Source of the DNA: Nocardia asteroides
GTDB taxonomy: Bacteria > Actinomycetota > Actinomycetes > Mycobacteriales > Mycobacteriaceae
Reading direction: 5' to 3'
DNA length: 64,000 nucleotides
Assembly (NCBI GenBank): GCA_019930625.1
Contig: CP082844.1
Span: 3,906,001 to 3,970,000, forward strand
The position numbers and the translations under genes are program-made. Position 1 is the first letter of the stretch, and each line of letters opens with the position of its first letter. Positions 52,760 through 61,621 of this stretch are shown piece by piece. The notes below the pieces were generated by a model. The model worked only from the letters and a program-made list of their open reading frames with translations, had not been told where the DNA came from and did no database searches.

Positions 52760-54784
52760 GTGTCCGTGTCCCATGCCGAAACAGTGCCGACGTCCGACCA
52801 GCACAGCCGCACGCGTTCCGGAGCGGACGGTGAGGTGGGATTCCCCTTCTCGGCGGTGGTCGGGCAGGAACGGCTGCAACTGGCGTTGATCCTCTGCGCG
52901 GTGCATCCGGGGATCGGCGGCGTCCTCGTGCGCGGCGAGAAGGGCACCGCGAAGTCGACCGTGGTGCGCGCGCTGGCCCAGCTGCTGCCGCCGGTGGTGG
53001 ACGAGACCGGGGCGCGGCCCGCCCGGCTGGTGGAGTTGCCGGTGGGCGCGACCGAGGATCGCGTGGTCGGCTCGCTGGACCTGGAACGGGTGCTGCGCGA
53101 CGGGGAGCAGGCCTTCCGTCCCGGTCTGCTGGCCGCCGCCCATCACGGGGTGCTCTACGTGGACGAGGTCAACCTGCTGCACGACCATCTGGTGGACGTG
53201 CTGCTGGACGCCGCGGCGATGGGCCGGGTGCACATCGAACGCGACGGCGTCTCACACTCGCATCCGGCGCGTTTCGTGCTGGTCGGCACCATGAACCCGG
53301 AGGAAGGCGAACTGCGTCCGCAGCTGCTGGACCGGTTCGGGCTGACCGTCGACGTGGTCGCCTCGCGGGATGTGGACGTGCGCATGGCCGTGGTGCGCCG
53401 CAGGCTGGACTACGAGGCCGACCCGGCCGGTTTCGCGGCCCGGTACGCCGAGGCCGACCACGAGGTGGCCGAAAGAATCCTCGCCGCCCGCGACCGGGTG
53501 GGCGCAGTGACGCTCGACGACGTGGAACTGCGCCGGATCGCCGCGCTGTGCGCCGCGTTCGACGTCGACGGGATGCGCGCCGATCTGGTCGTCGCACGCG
53601 CCGCGACCGCGCATGCCGCCTGGCGCGGCGCCGACGCGGTGACCGAGGACGACGTACGGGTGGCCGCCGAACTGGCGTTGCCGCACCGGCGCAGGCGCGA
53701 TCCGTTCGACGAGCCCGGCATCAGCGAGCAGCAGCTGGACGACGCCATGCGTGACGCCGCGGCGCAGGCGCAGCGCGCCGAGCAGACGGCCGAGCCGGAC
53801 CGGACGCCCCAGGATGCCGGGGAGCCGGACGGCGCGACAGCCGACGACGCGGATTCGGGCGGCACTTCCGGCGACGACCCGGACGGTGGCCCCGAAGACC
53901 CGTCCCCGCCCGAGGGGCCGGGCGGAGGAGCGCGTGAAGGACGCAGCGGCGCACCGGTTTCCGCCGCCGCGCGGACACCACGGTGGGAGGTTCCCGGCGT
54001 CGGCGAAGGCGCTCCCGGGCGCCGCTCCCGCGCGGAATCGCGGCACGGGCGAGTGGTGCGCTCCAGAGCCGATACCTCTTCGGGCCTGCATCTGCTCGGC
54101 ACTGTCTTCGCGGCCGCGCCGCATCAACGTTCCCGTGGCCGCGGCGACGGGCCGTTGCGGCTGGCCGCCGCCGATCTGCGTGGCGCGTATCGGGAAGGGC
54201 GAGAAGGCAACCTGGTCGTCTTCGTGGTCGACGCGTCCGGTTCCATGGCCGCCCGCGACCGGCTGTCGGCCGTCACCGGCGCGGTGGTCACCCTGCTGCG
54301 GGACGCCTACCAGCGCCGCGACAAGGTCGCCGTCGTCACCGTGCGCGGCGCGCAGGCCGAACTCGTGCTGCCGCCCACGTCGTCGGTCGACATCGCGGTG
54401 CGCCGGTTGTCCGGGATGCGCACGGGCGGGAAGACGCCGTTGGCCGCGGGCTTGGTCAAGGCACGCGAGGTCGTGCTGCGCGAGCGTGTGCGCGATCCGC
54501 GCCGCAGGCCGATGCTGGTGCTGCTCACCGACGGTCGCGCCACCGGCGGCGTCGATCCGGTTCCCCGCGCCCGAGCCGCCGCGGCATTGCTCGCCAGGGA
54601 CGCGGTCACCTCGATCGTGGTCGACTGCGAACGCGGCATGATCCGCCTCGGCCTTGCCGCGGATCTGGCCCGTGACCTGCGGGGAAACTATCTGAAGCTG
54701 GCCGAGCTCACCGGCGATTCGGTCGCGGACCTCGTCCGGGCGAGTTCCTGGTCCCCGAGCGGTACCTCGGTGCGGGCGGCTTGA
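52760..54784 (+). CDS. ChlI/ChlD-type metal chelatase subunit, probable cobaltochelatase (Rv2850c-like)
   Basis: A 674-residue fusion. Residues 25-330 are an AAA+ ChlI-type motor: Walker [10 protein letters not shown] near 59, Walker [11 protein letters not shown], and a sensor region [20 protein letters not shown]. Residues 330-430 are a Pro/Asp/Gly-rich linker. Residues 465-650 form a von Willebrand A domain with MIDAS DASGSM near 490. This layout powers Mg or Co insertion with a large H subunit (CobN for B12). The closeness of cobO and cobB favours cobalt; no cobN is in the window. The start is GTG at 52760. Confidence 0.9.
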   Translation: MSVSHAETVPTSDQHSRTRSGADGEVGFPFSAVVGQERLQLALILCAVHPGIGGVLVRGEKGTAKSTVVRALAQLLPPVVDETGARPARLVELPVGATEDRVVGSLDLERVLRDGEQAFRPGLLAAAHHGVLYVDEVNLLHDHLVDVLLDAAAMGRVHIERDGVSHSHPARFVLVGTMNPEEGELRPQLLDRFGLTVDVVASRDVDVRMAVVRRRLDYEADPAGFAARYAEADHEVAERILAARDRVGAVTLDDVELRRIAALCAAFDVDGMRADLVVARAATAHAAWRGADAVTEDDVRVAAELALPHRRRRDPFDEPGISEQQLDDAMRDAAAQAQRAEQTAEPDRTPQDAGEPDGATADDADSGGTSGDDPDGGPEDPSPPEGPGGGAREGRSGAPVSAAARTPRWEVPGVGEGAPGRRSRAESRHGRVVRSRADTSSGLHLLGTVFAAAPHQRSRGRGDGPLRLAAADLRGAYREGREGNLVVFVVDASGSMAARDRLSAVTGAVVTLLRDAYQRRDKVAVVTVRGAQAELVLPPTSSVDIAVRRLSGMRTGGKTPLAAGLVKAREVVLRERVRDPRRRPMLVLLTDGRATGGVDPVPRARAAAALLARDAVTSIVVDCERGMIRLGLAADLARDLRGNYLKLAELTGDSVADLVRASSWSPSGTSVRAA

Positions 54785-55012
54785 GCAACCGGGAGAGTCG
54801 CCGTCGAACGGCGCGCGCCGCTCGGCTTCTCGCCGGGGACTGCGCGATCCGCCCGGTCGGCGGCGCCGGCTCCGCGCGGATGTCTCGCGACGGCGTGCCC
54901 GGCAATGGCCCGACACCGGCGCCGGACGGGGAAACCCGTGCGCTCGCTGTCTGGACGCGGAGTCGAGTGCGGATCGGATCGTGGTGATCCGAGGACAAGC
55001 TAAGGAGATTCG
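54785..55012. other. gap between chelatase and cobO
   Basis: 228 bp with no convincing gene. I searched for cobalamin riboswitch elements (B12 box, GCCACTG) and found none. AAGGAGATTCG at the end is the cobO ribosome site. Confidence 0.4.
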
Positions 55013-55627
55013 ATGCCCAAGGGTGTTCCGGAGACCGTTCCCGACGACGGGCTGACCACGCGGCAGCGGCGCAATCAGCCGGTGCTCGCGGTGCACACCG
55101 GGCCGGGTAAAGGCAAGTCGACCGCGGCGTTCGGGATGGCGTTGCGGGCCTGGAACCAAGGCTTCGACGTCGCGGTGTTCCAGTTCGTGAAAAGCGCCAA
55201 GTGGAAAGTGGGGGAGGAGGCGGCCTTCCGTGCCCTCGGCACGCTGCACGAGCAGACCGGAGCGGGCGGGCCGGTCGAGTGGCACAAGATGGGCGAGGGC
55301 TGGTCCTGGACCCGCAAGCAGGGCGACGAGTCCGACCATGCAGCGGCCGCCCTGGCCGGTTGGCAGGAGATCGCCCGCCGCCTGCGGGCTCAGCAGCACC
55401 GCTTCTACGTCCTCGACGAATTCACCTATCCCCTGAAATGGGGCTGGGTGGACGTCACCGAAGTCGTCGACACCCTCCGCGACCGCCCCGGCAACCAGCA
55501 CGTCGTCATCACCGGCCGCGACGCCCCGCAACCACTGCTCGAAGCCGCCGACCTGGTAACGGAAATGACCAAACTCAAACACCCCATGGACGCGGGCCGC
55601 AAAGGCCAGCGAGGCATCGAATGGTAG
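55013..55627 (+). CDS. cobO: cob(I)yrinic acid a,c-diamide adenosyltransferase
   Basis: A 204-residue enzyme that transfers adenosyl from ATP to the cobalt of cob(I)yrinic acid a,c-diamide. The P-loop is HTGPGKGKSTAAFG near residue 29. Further family points are VAVFQFVKSAKWKVGEE, FYVLDEFTYPLKWGWV and HVVITGRDAPQPLLEAADLV. The length is typical. The ribosome site AAGGAGATTCG is strong. cobB follows after 91 bp. Confidence 0.95.
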   Translation: MPKGVPETVPDDGLTTRQRRNQPVLAVHTGPGKGKSTAAFGMALRAWNQGFDVAVFQFVKSAKWKVGEEAAFRALGTLHEQTGAGGPVEWHKMGEGWSWTRKQGDESDHAAAALAGWQEIARRLRAQQHRFYVLDEFTYPLKWGWVDVTEVVDTLRDRPGNQHVVITGRDAPQPLLEAADLVTEMTKLKHPMDAGRKGQRGIEW

Positions 55628-55718
55628 CCGTCCCACCCTCCCCGCCGAGTGGCACATCGCCGGGGCGAGTCGCCGGATGCCGCCACGGTGGAGTGCCACT
55701 CGCGCAGCGGGGGCGGGG

Positions 55719-57251
55719 ATGAGGGCCGTGGTGGTGGCGGCGCCGGCGTCGGGGAGCGGGAAGACGACCGTTGCGACCGGGTTGGTGGGGGCGCTGCGGC
55801 GGGTGGGGCATCGGGTGGCGCCGTTCAAAGTGGGGCCGGATTACATCGATCCGGGGTATCACGGGTTGGCGGCGGGGCGGCCGGGGAGAAACCTGGATCC
55901 GGTGTTGGTGGATGCGGATCGTGTCGCCCCGCTGTACCGGCACGGCGCGCGGGGATGCGATCTGGCGGTGGTCGAGGGCGTGATGGGGCTGTTCGACGGC
56001 CGGATCGATGAGCGGTACTCCGGCCCGGCGGCCGAGGGATCGACGGCGCAGGTCGCGGGCCTGCTCGGCGCCCCGGTGGTGCTGGTGGTGGACGCGCGCG
56101 GCCACAGCCAGAGCCTGGCGGCGCTGTTGCACGGATTCGCCACCTTCGACAGCGGCGTCCGGCTGGGTGGGGTGATCTTGAACCGGGTCGGCAGCGAGCG
56201 GCACGACCAGGTGCTGCGCGCGGCCTGCGATCGGGTCGGGCTGCCGGTGCTCGGGTCGCTGCCGCGCCTGGCCGAACTGGAGGTCCCCTCCCGGCATCTG
56301 GGCCTGATTCCGGCCGTGGAACACGGTTCGGCCGCGACGGCGGCGGTGGCGGCGATGACCGACCTGGTCGCCGCGCACGTGGACCTGTCCGCCATCGCGG
56401 CACTCGCTCGCTCGTCGGTCACCGGGCCCGCGTGGGATCCCGCCACCGCCGTGCGTGGTCCGGAAGGCAGCCACGATGCATCCACCGGGCCGCTCCTCGC
56501 TGATTCGGATACGCGCGTCGCGACGCTCCTCGGCGGTGACTCGTGCGGGACCGCCGGGACGCTGCCTGGCGGTGCGTCACGGCCCGCCGACGAAAGCGTT
56601 CGTGATCCGCTCGCCGGGCGGGACGGGCCCCTGATCGCCATGGCCGGTGGCCCGGCCTTCACGTTCGGTTATGCCGAACATCGTGAGCTGCTGGTGGCGG
56701 CGGGAGCGCACGTGGCGGTGTTCGATCCGCTGCACGACGAATTGCCCACCGGCGCCGCCGGACTGGTGCTTCCGGGCGGTTTTCCCGAGGAGCACGCCGC
56801 GGAGCTGGCCGCGAACTCCGGTCTGCTGCGGGGGGTGGCCGACGCCGTCCGGCACGGCATGCCGGTGCACGCCGAATGCGCCGGACTGTTGTATCTGACC
56901 CGGTCGCTGGACGGGCACCCGATGGCCGGGGTGGTGGACGCCGACGCCGCGTTCGGGCCGCGCCTGACACTCGGTTACCGGGACGCCGTCGCGTTGGCCG
57001 ACTCGCCGTTGTGGCGGGCAGGGGAACGCGTTCGTGGACATGAATTCCACCGCACGCGACTGGTCTCCGAGCCGCCACGGGATCCGGCGTGGGGCTGGCG
57101 CGGCGCGACGGGAGAGCCTGCGCGGGAAGGGGCGCTGGTCCGGAATGTGCACGCGTCATATCTGCATACGCACCCGGCCGGATATCCCGAAGCGGTAGCT
57201 CGATTCGTCACCGCCGCCGCGGAATTCGCGAGTTCTCGTGCTCTCGGCTGA
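55719..57251 (+). CDS. cobB: cobyrinic (hydrogenobyrinic) acid a,c-diamide synthase
   Basis: A 510-residue glutamine-dependent amidotransferase that makes the a,c-diamide. The N-terminal ATP domain starts RAVVVAAPASGSGKTTVATG, followed by VAPFKVGPDYIDPGYH and VEGVMGLFDG. The C-terminal amidotransferase has the Cys region HAECAGLLYLTR and the His region NVHASYLHTHPAG. An Asp/Gly/Pro-rich insert near residues 250-305 makes it longer than the mycobacterial enzyme. The start is the ATG at 55719, with a G-rich region upstream. Its stop overlaps the cobE start. Confidence 0.94.
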   Translation: MRAVVVAAPASGSGKTTVATGLVGALRRVGHRVAPFKVGPDYIDPGYHGLAAGRPGRNLDPVLVDADRVAPLYRHGARGCDLAVVEGVMGLFDGRIDERYSGPAAEGSTAQVAGLLGAPVVLVVDARGHSQSLAALLHGFATFDSGVRLGGVILNRVGSERHDQVLRAACDRVGLPVLGSLPRLAELEVPSRHLGLIPAVEHGSAATAAVAAMTDLVAAHVDLSAIAALARSSVTGPAWDPATAVRGPEGSHDASTGPLLADSDTRVATLLGGDSCGTAGTLPGGASRPADESVRDPLAGRDGPLIAMAGGPAFTFGYAEHRELLVAAGAHVAVFDPLHDELPTGAAGLVLPGGFPEEHAAELAANSGLLRGVADAVRHGMPVHAECAGLLYLTRSLDGHPMAGVVDADAAFGPRLTLGYRDAVALADSPLWRAGERVRGHEFHRTRLVSEPPRDPAWGWRGATGEPAREGALVRNVHASYLHTHPAGYPEAVARFVTAAAEFASSRALG

Positions 57252-57606
57252 GTTCGTCGTCGGCATCGGGTTGCGGCCGCGCACACCGGCCGGCACGATC
57301 CGTGCCGCATTGCGCGAGGCGGCGGGCGATCACCGGATCGCGTGTCTGGCCACGCTCGCTCAGCGCGGCGCCGAGCCCGGCTTGCGCGCGGTCGCCGCCG
57401 AGCTGGGGGTACCGCTGCGGTCTTATTCCGCCGCTGAACTGTCCGCGGTCGTCGTGCCCAATCCAGGAAGCCGGACGCGCTCGGCCGTGGGGACGGCGAG
57501 TGTCGCCGAAGCCGCTGCCCTGCTGGCTTCTGACGGTGGGCCGCTGGTGCTGCCCAAACGCGTTGTGCGGGGCGTGGTGCTGGCGGCGGCGCTGCACCAC
57601 GGATAG
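57238..57606 (+). CDS. cobE: CobE/CbiG C-terminal-domain protein
   Basis: A 122-residue protein. The CbiG_C/CobE pattern is clear: VVGIGLRPRTPAGTIRAALR, ACLATLAQRGAEPGLRAVAA, GVPLRSYSAAEL and GTASVAEAAALLAS. The family acts in corrin ring synthesis, possibly as a carrier or hydrolase partner. The GTG at 57238 overlaps the cobB stop by 14 bp, so translation is coupled. Confidence 0.88.
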   Translation: MLSAEFVVGIGLRPRTPAGTIRAALREAAGDHRIACLATLAQRGAEPGLRAVAAELGVPLRSYSAAELSAVVVPNPGSRTRSAVGTASVAEAAALLASDGGPLVLPKRVVRGVVLAAALHHG

Positions 57607-57627
57607 ATCTTACGATCGACCGGGAAC

Positions 57628-57664
57628 AACCACCGAAGTCACAGCGCGGCGGACGCCGGTGGTT
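57628..57664. terminator. possible terminator between convergent genes
   Basis: An 8-bp inverted repeat (AACCACCG and CGGTGGTT) with a 21-nt loop bridges the gap between cobE and the convergent gene, touching that gene's stop codon. Confidence 0.35.
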
Positions 57665-58761
57665 CAGGGTGCGACCGAGCCCCAGTCGGCGAAGCCGGTG
57701 GGGTCGTGGCGGCCGATGCTGGCGTGTTCGAACAGGCCCCAGCCCTCCGCGTCGCCGCAGCGGGCGTGGGCGACGTGGTCGATCACGCCGAAGGGGGTGC
57801 GGGCGGCCACCGCCGGGTCGGTGAGGTCGTAGCGGCTGGAGGAGGACCAGTCCCGGCCTTTCCACTGGCCGTGCTGCCAGTCGGGATCGCCGCCGTAGCC
57901 GCAGCCCACGTGCAGCGGGACGCCGGTGCCGGTGGTGATCTCGATCTCGATGGGCTTGCCGTCGGGCGTGGTCAGCTCCAATCGCGCACCGACGGGAATT
58001 CTTGTGCCCGGACGATAGTCGATCGAGATGCGGGGCCAGCCGAGCTGCTCGGTGCGTCCGTCGGGCCAGACCCGGGTCGCGTCGTTGAGTGTGCGCGTGC
58101 CGTCCGGCTCCTCCTGCACGATGACCACGACGGCGAAGTCCTCGAACCGCAGCGGCGCGTACAGCCACCAGAAGCCGCCCGCGGGTTCGGCGGCCGCGCG
58201 TCCGGGCGGCTCGGTCTCGCCGACCGGGCGGATGCCCCACGAACGGTCTCTCGTTCCGGTCCACACCGCCCGGTCGACCGGTATGTCGTCGCCGTCCACG
58301 TGCAGTGTGCCCGCCCAGGAGCCGACCTGCGCGAACCGGGACGCGTCGATGATCGGGCGGTTGCCGGAGAGGATCAGATGCGGTTGTTCCTGAACCGCGG
58401 GAAATGCGCCGGTCCAGGTGAGATCGAAGCCGAGATCGTCGTGGTCGCAGACCACGCGGATGCGCCGCAGCGGCTCGAGCACCTCGACGCGGTAGCCGCC
58501 GACGCGCTGGTCGAGGCTCCGGTCGCCGAGCGCGTCGGAGAACCGCACCGCCCGCAGCGCGTCACCGCGGCGGACGGCGGCGTAGGCGTCGGTCACGCCG
58601 AGGTTGGGATACACGCCGAAACCGGTGATCAGCAGGGTGCCGCCGGCACGGTCGTGGGCGTTGAAGTAGCTGCGGTCGTAGAAATTCCGATCGCTGGAGG
58701 CCACCCGCGCCAGCGAGAGCGGGGTCTGGTGGATGGGGTACTCGTCCAAAGGCACAGGCAT
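57664..58761 (-). CDS. lipocalin/AttH-like protein paired with a phosphotransferase
   Basis: A 365-residue, beta-rich protein: NFYDRSYFNAHD, GTLLITGFGVYPNLGV, a central WTGTRDRSWGIRPVG and GGFWWLYAPLRFEDFAVVVI. The WG-containing repeats suggest an AttH-like double lipocalin fold (the DUF7064/7065 type of mycobacterial proteins). It has no signal peptide. The ATG at 58761 is preferred; an ATG at 58773 would overlap the upstream gene by 10 bp. It is co-transcribed with the phosphotransferase-like gene. The role is unknown, but the KstR-like site ahead of the pair suggests lipid or sterol metabolism. Confidence 0.7.
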   Translation of the reverse strand: MPVPLDEYPIHQTPLSLARVASSDRNFYDRSYFNAHDRAGGTLLITGFGVYPNLGVTDAYAAVRRGDALRAVRFSDALGDRSLDQRVGGYRVEVLEPLRRIRVVCDHDDLGFDLTWTGAFPAVQEQPHLILSGNRPIIDASRFAQVGSWAGTLHVDGDDIPVDRAVWTGTRDRSWGIRPVGETEPPGRAAAEPAGGFWWLYAPLRFEDFAVVVIVQEEPDGTRTLNDATRVWPDGRTEQLGWPRISIDYRPGTRIPVGARLELTTPDGKPIEIEITTGTGVPLHVGCGYGGDPDWQHGQWKGRDWSSSSRYDLTDPAVAARTPFGVIDHVAHARCGDAEGWGLFEHASIGRHDPTGFADWGSVAP

Positions 58762-58763
58762 GG

Positions 58764-59894
58764 TCAGTCCCATTCGTAGGTTCCGTCGAGCAACGCTTCC
58801 AGAGCGGCCCGGTGCATGACGTAGTCGTCGCGGTCGGGAGTGTCGCTGTCCTCGCCGAAGTGGATCATCCTGCGCTTCACCCGCGCCATCACGATCGCGT
58901 GCCGCAACGCGGCGTAGACGAGGTAGAAATCGAGATCACGCACCGTGTGCCCGGTCAACCCCTCGTATCTCGACACCACGTCGTCGCGGCGGAGGAAGTC
59001 GGGGAGCCCGGGCTGTCCGAAGCGGGTGGCCAGATCCTGGAAGAACCGGTGGATGAAGATCACCCAGCCCAGGTCCAGTTCGCGCGGCGCCAGCGCGGCC
59101 ATCTCCCAGTCCAGCACCGCCACGGGCTCGAATTCGCGGTAGATGATGTTGCCCGGCCGGGCGTCGCCCCAGCTGAGCACGTCCGGGCCGGGGTCCGCGG
59201 GCCAGTGCTCGTCGAGCCAGGCGAAACTCCGCTCGATCAGCGGGATCGCGAATCCGTCGTCCGCGAGCCCCCACCGGTACCACGAGCGCTGCGCGGCGAC
59301 ATGCCTGCGCAGCGCGTCGCCCGGCCCGCTCAGCGCGGGGAACAGCGCCGCGGGATCGGGGATGGCGTGGATCTTGGCGATCACCTCGACCGTGTTGTGC
59401 GTGAGCCGGAGACGTTCGGCGGGAGTGGCGTCGAACAGCCAGCCGACGAAGACGTACGGCGGGTTGTCCGAGGGCACGCGTCCGTCGACCCGGCGCATCA
59501 CGAAGAACGGAGCGCCGAGCGGTTCGTCGTCGTTCTCCAGCCAGCAGAGGCCGGGCACCGGCACGTCGGTCGCCGCGGCCACGCCCGCCATCACCTGGTA
59601 CTGCGTGGGCAGGTCGTAGGTCTGGAACACCGGAAACGATCCCGCGTCGGGCGCCATACGCGCGACGAACGACCCACGCTCCGGCCGCGCCGCGGCGCTC
59701 CATTCGGCGTCGAACAGGATGGTCGTGCTGGACATGCCGCCGGACTGCGGACGTGACAACCCGGAGATGCGCGGCAGGTCGTCCGCGGAGACCTTCGTGT
59801 CCAGCCAGCGCGCCAAGTCGCCGGCCAGCGTGTCCAGGTCGCGTTCGCTGACGGTCAGTTGCTGTCGCTGCGCCGGGTCCGGATCGTCGGTCAT
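58764..59894 (-). CDS. APH-family phosphotransferase-like protein
   Basis: A 376-residue kinase-fold protein. The N-lobe has SGGMSSTTILFDAEW and SFVARMAP (Lys replaced by Arg at the usual position). The catalytic loop is LSWGDARPGNIIY (WGD instead of HxD, Asn present), and the metal motif is AVLDWEMAALAPRELDLGW. Mycobacterial relatives sit in lipid-degradation gene sets, and some are annotated as aminoglycoside phosphotransferases only by fold. The ATG at 59894 follows AGGAGGACACC. It is divergent from the DoxX-like genes. Confidence 0.85.
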   Translation of the reverse strand: MTDDPDPAQRQQLTVSERDLDTLAGDLARWLDTKVSADDLPRISGLSRPQSGGMSSTTILFDAEWSAAARPERGSFVARMAPDAGSFPVFQTYDLPTQYQVMAGVAAATDVPVPGLCWLENDDEPLGAPFFVMRRVDGRVPSDNPPYVFVGWLFDATPAERLRLTHNTVEVIAKIHAIPDPAALFPALSGPGDALRRHVAAQRSWYRWGLADDGFAIPLIERSFAWLDEHWPADPGPDVLSWGDARPGNIIYREFEPVAVLDWEMAALAPRELDLGWVIFIHRFFQDLATRFGQPGLPDFLRRDDVVSRYEGLTGHTVRDLDFYLVYAALRHAIVMARVKRRMIHFGEDSDTPDRDDYVMHRAALEALLDGTYEWD

Positions 59895-59955
59895 GGTGTC
59901 CTCCTGACACGTGCGGCCCGGGTGCACCGTCCCGCGATGCGCCGGGATACGCGAC

Positions 59956-59969
59956 TGTAACGCGTTCTA
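59956..59969 (-). promoter_or_regulatory. KstR-like palindrome upstream of the phosphotransferase operon
   Basis: TGTAACGCGTTCTA fits the TnnAACnnGTTnnA consensus reported for mycobacterial KstR, the TetR-type repressor of cholesterol catabolism. It lies 62 bp upstream of the phosphotransferase-like gene. Related TetR regulators could also use such a site. Confidence 0.5.
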
Positions 59970-60144
59970 GTTATCGGCGGGGCGGAACCGGTGACGAATT
60001 CCGGTGCGGCATGGGCGCCGGGCGGTGGGGCAGGCACGTAGACCGAAAGACGTACCCGGAAATCCGGGGTTTTCCCTGAGGTCATCCCATGATCGGGTCG
60101 GATACGTTCGGCTCGCGGAAAGTGTTGTCGGCGAGGGGAGCGGT

Positions 60145-61509
60145 GTGAGTACGGTCGGAACGGATGTCGTCGAGGGCGGCAGTGGCGAGGCTCCGGCCGG
60201 CGACCAGCGGCGGCCCTGGAGCCTGCCGGCCCGGATCGCGTTCCGCTTCGTCTTCGCCTACTTCGGGCTGTTCTGTGTGGTGTTCGCGCAGATCTTGTTC
60301 GTGTTCACCGGAATCGTGAGCAAGTGGCTGCCGGATACCGCGATCATGTGGCAGATGCGCGCGACGGGCCCGCTGGTCGGTTGGGTCGGCGAGCACGTCT
60401 TCGGTGTCGAAGCCGTCCTGCGCGAGGACTCGGGCAGCGGCGACCAGGCCGGTATCTGGGTGCTGATCTTCTGCGAACTCGTCGCGGCGGTGGTGATCAC
60501 TCTCGTCTGGTCGATCCTCGATCGACGCCGCCGGGACTACACGACGCTGCGCAACTGGTTCGTCCTGTTCGTCCGGCTGTGTCTGGGCGGCCAGATGCTC
60601 TTCTACGGTATGGCCAAAGCGGTTCCGTCGCAGATGCCCGCGCCGTCGCTGACCGCGCTGCTGCAACCGTACGGGACGATGAGCCCGGCCTCGGTGCTCT
60701 GGAACCAGGTCGGCGCCGCGCCCGCGTACGAAATCCTGCTCGGCACAGCCGAAGTGCTCGGCGGCCTGCTGCTGTTCGTGCCACGCACCGCGACGGTCGG
60801 CGCGCTGCTCAGCCTGGTGAGCATGGCGCAGGTCTTCGTGCTGAACATGACCTACGACGTGCCGGTGAAGATCCTGTCGTTCCACTTGCTGCTGCTGTCG
60901 GTGCTCGTGCTGGCGCCACAAGCCGGGCGACTGGCCGACGTGCTCGTGCTGTCCCGCCCGGCCGGGCCGGCCACGCAGCCGGCGTTGTTCGCTTCCCGCC
61001 GCGCGAATCGGATCGCGGCGGTGATGCAAGTGGCCCTCGGACTGTGGGTGCTGCTGGGCACCGTGTTCATCACCTGGGAGGCATGGCGCGAAGCGGGAGA
61101 CGGCGCGCCGAAGCCCGCGCTGTACGGCATCTGGACCGTCGGCGAGTTCACCAGGGACGGGCATCCGGCGCCACCGCTGCTCACCGACGACAGCCGCTGG
61201 CGCCGGGTGATCTTCGACCGCCCGGGCACGACGGTGCAGAAGATGGACGACTCGTTCGTGCCCGTCGTCGCCGAGATCGACGAGGCCGCGCACACTCTCG
61301 TGCTGTCGGCGCCGCCACAGTCGCCGGACTCGCCGCCGTCCCGCTTGGGCGCCTTCACCTTCGCCCGGCCCACGGCGGACACGCTGGAGCTGACCGGAGA
61401 CCTGAACGGAACGCCGGTGACGCTGTCGCTCGACCGGATGGACCTGAATTCCTTCCCGCTGCGCAGCCGCGGCTTCCACTTCGTCCAGGAATACCCGTAC
61501 TTCCGCTGA
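60145..61509 (+). CDS. DoxX-like membrane protein with C-terminal domain, copy 1
   Basis: A 454-residue membrane protein. The GTG at 60145 follows GAGGGGAG. A membrane helix occurs near residues 30-55; a DoxX-like helical core spans about 95-300 (NWFVLFVRLCLGGQMLFYGM, LLGTAEVLGGLLLFVPRTAT, MAQVFVLNMTYDVPVKILSF). After a last helix near 315-335, a soluble domain of about 110 residues ends in SRGFHFVQEYPYFR. DoxX-like proteins are linked to quinone or redox functions; the role of this long form is unknown. A close paralogue follows. Confidence 0.8.
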   Translation: MSTVGTDVVEGGSGEAPAGDQRRPWSLPARIAFRFVFAYFGLFCVVFAQILFVFTGIVSKWLPDTAIMWQMRATGPLVGWVGEHVFGVEAVLREDSGSGDQAGIWVLIFCELVAAVVITLVWSILDRRRRDYTTLRNWFVLFVRLCLGGQMLFYGMAKAVPSQMPAPSLTALLQPYGTMSPASVLWNQVGAAPAYEILLGTAEVLGGLLLFVPRTATVGALLSLVSMAQVFVLNMTYDVPVKILSFHLLLLSVLVLAPQAGRLADVLVLSRPAGPATQPALFASRRANRIAAVMQVALGLWVLLGTVFITWEAWREAGDGAPKPALYGIWTVGEFTRDGHPAPPLLTDDSRWRRVIFDRPGTTVQKMDDSFVPVVAEIDEAAHTLVLSAPPQSPDSPPSRLGAFTFARPTADTLELTGDLNGTPVTLSLDRMDLNSFPLRSRGFHFVQEYPYFR

Positions 61510-61621
61510 TCTCGGAGGTCCGCGGCCGTGAGTCCGGTACGGCGATCCCGCCGAAACCCCGTGCGCGCGCCGCACTTTTCGATACCTTCGGTCTGCATCA
61601 ATTCGGACTGGAGGGACCGCC

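Noticed and set aside
54781..54987. A 68-codon frame starting with TTG at the chelatase stop codon
   Set aside because: Arg/Gly/Ala-rich, no motif, no ribosome site, and the real cobO start has its own strong site.
54785..55012. Possible cobalamin riboswitch ahead of cobO
   Set aside because: No B12 box or GCCACTG-type core was found. The GGGGAAACCC at 54928-54937 is not in a suitable context.
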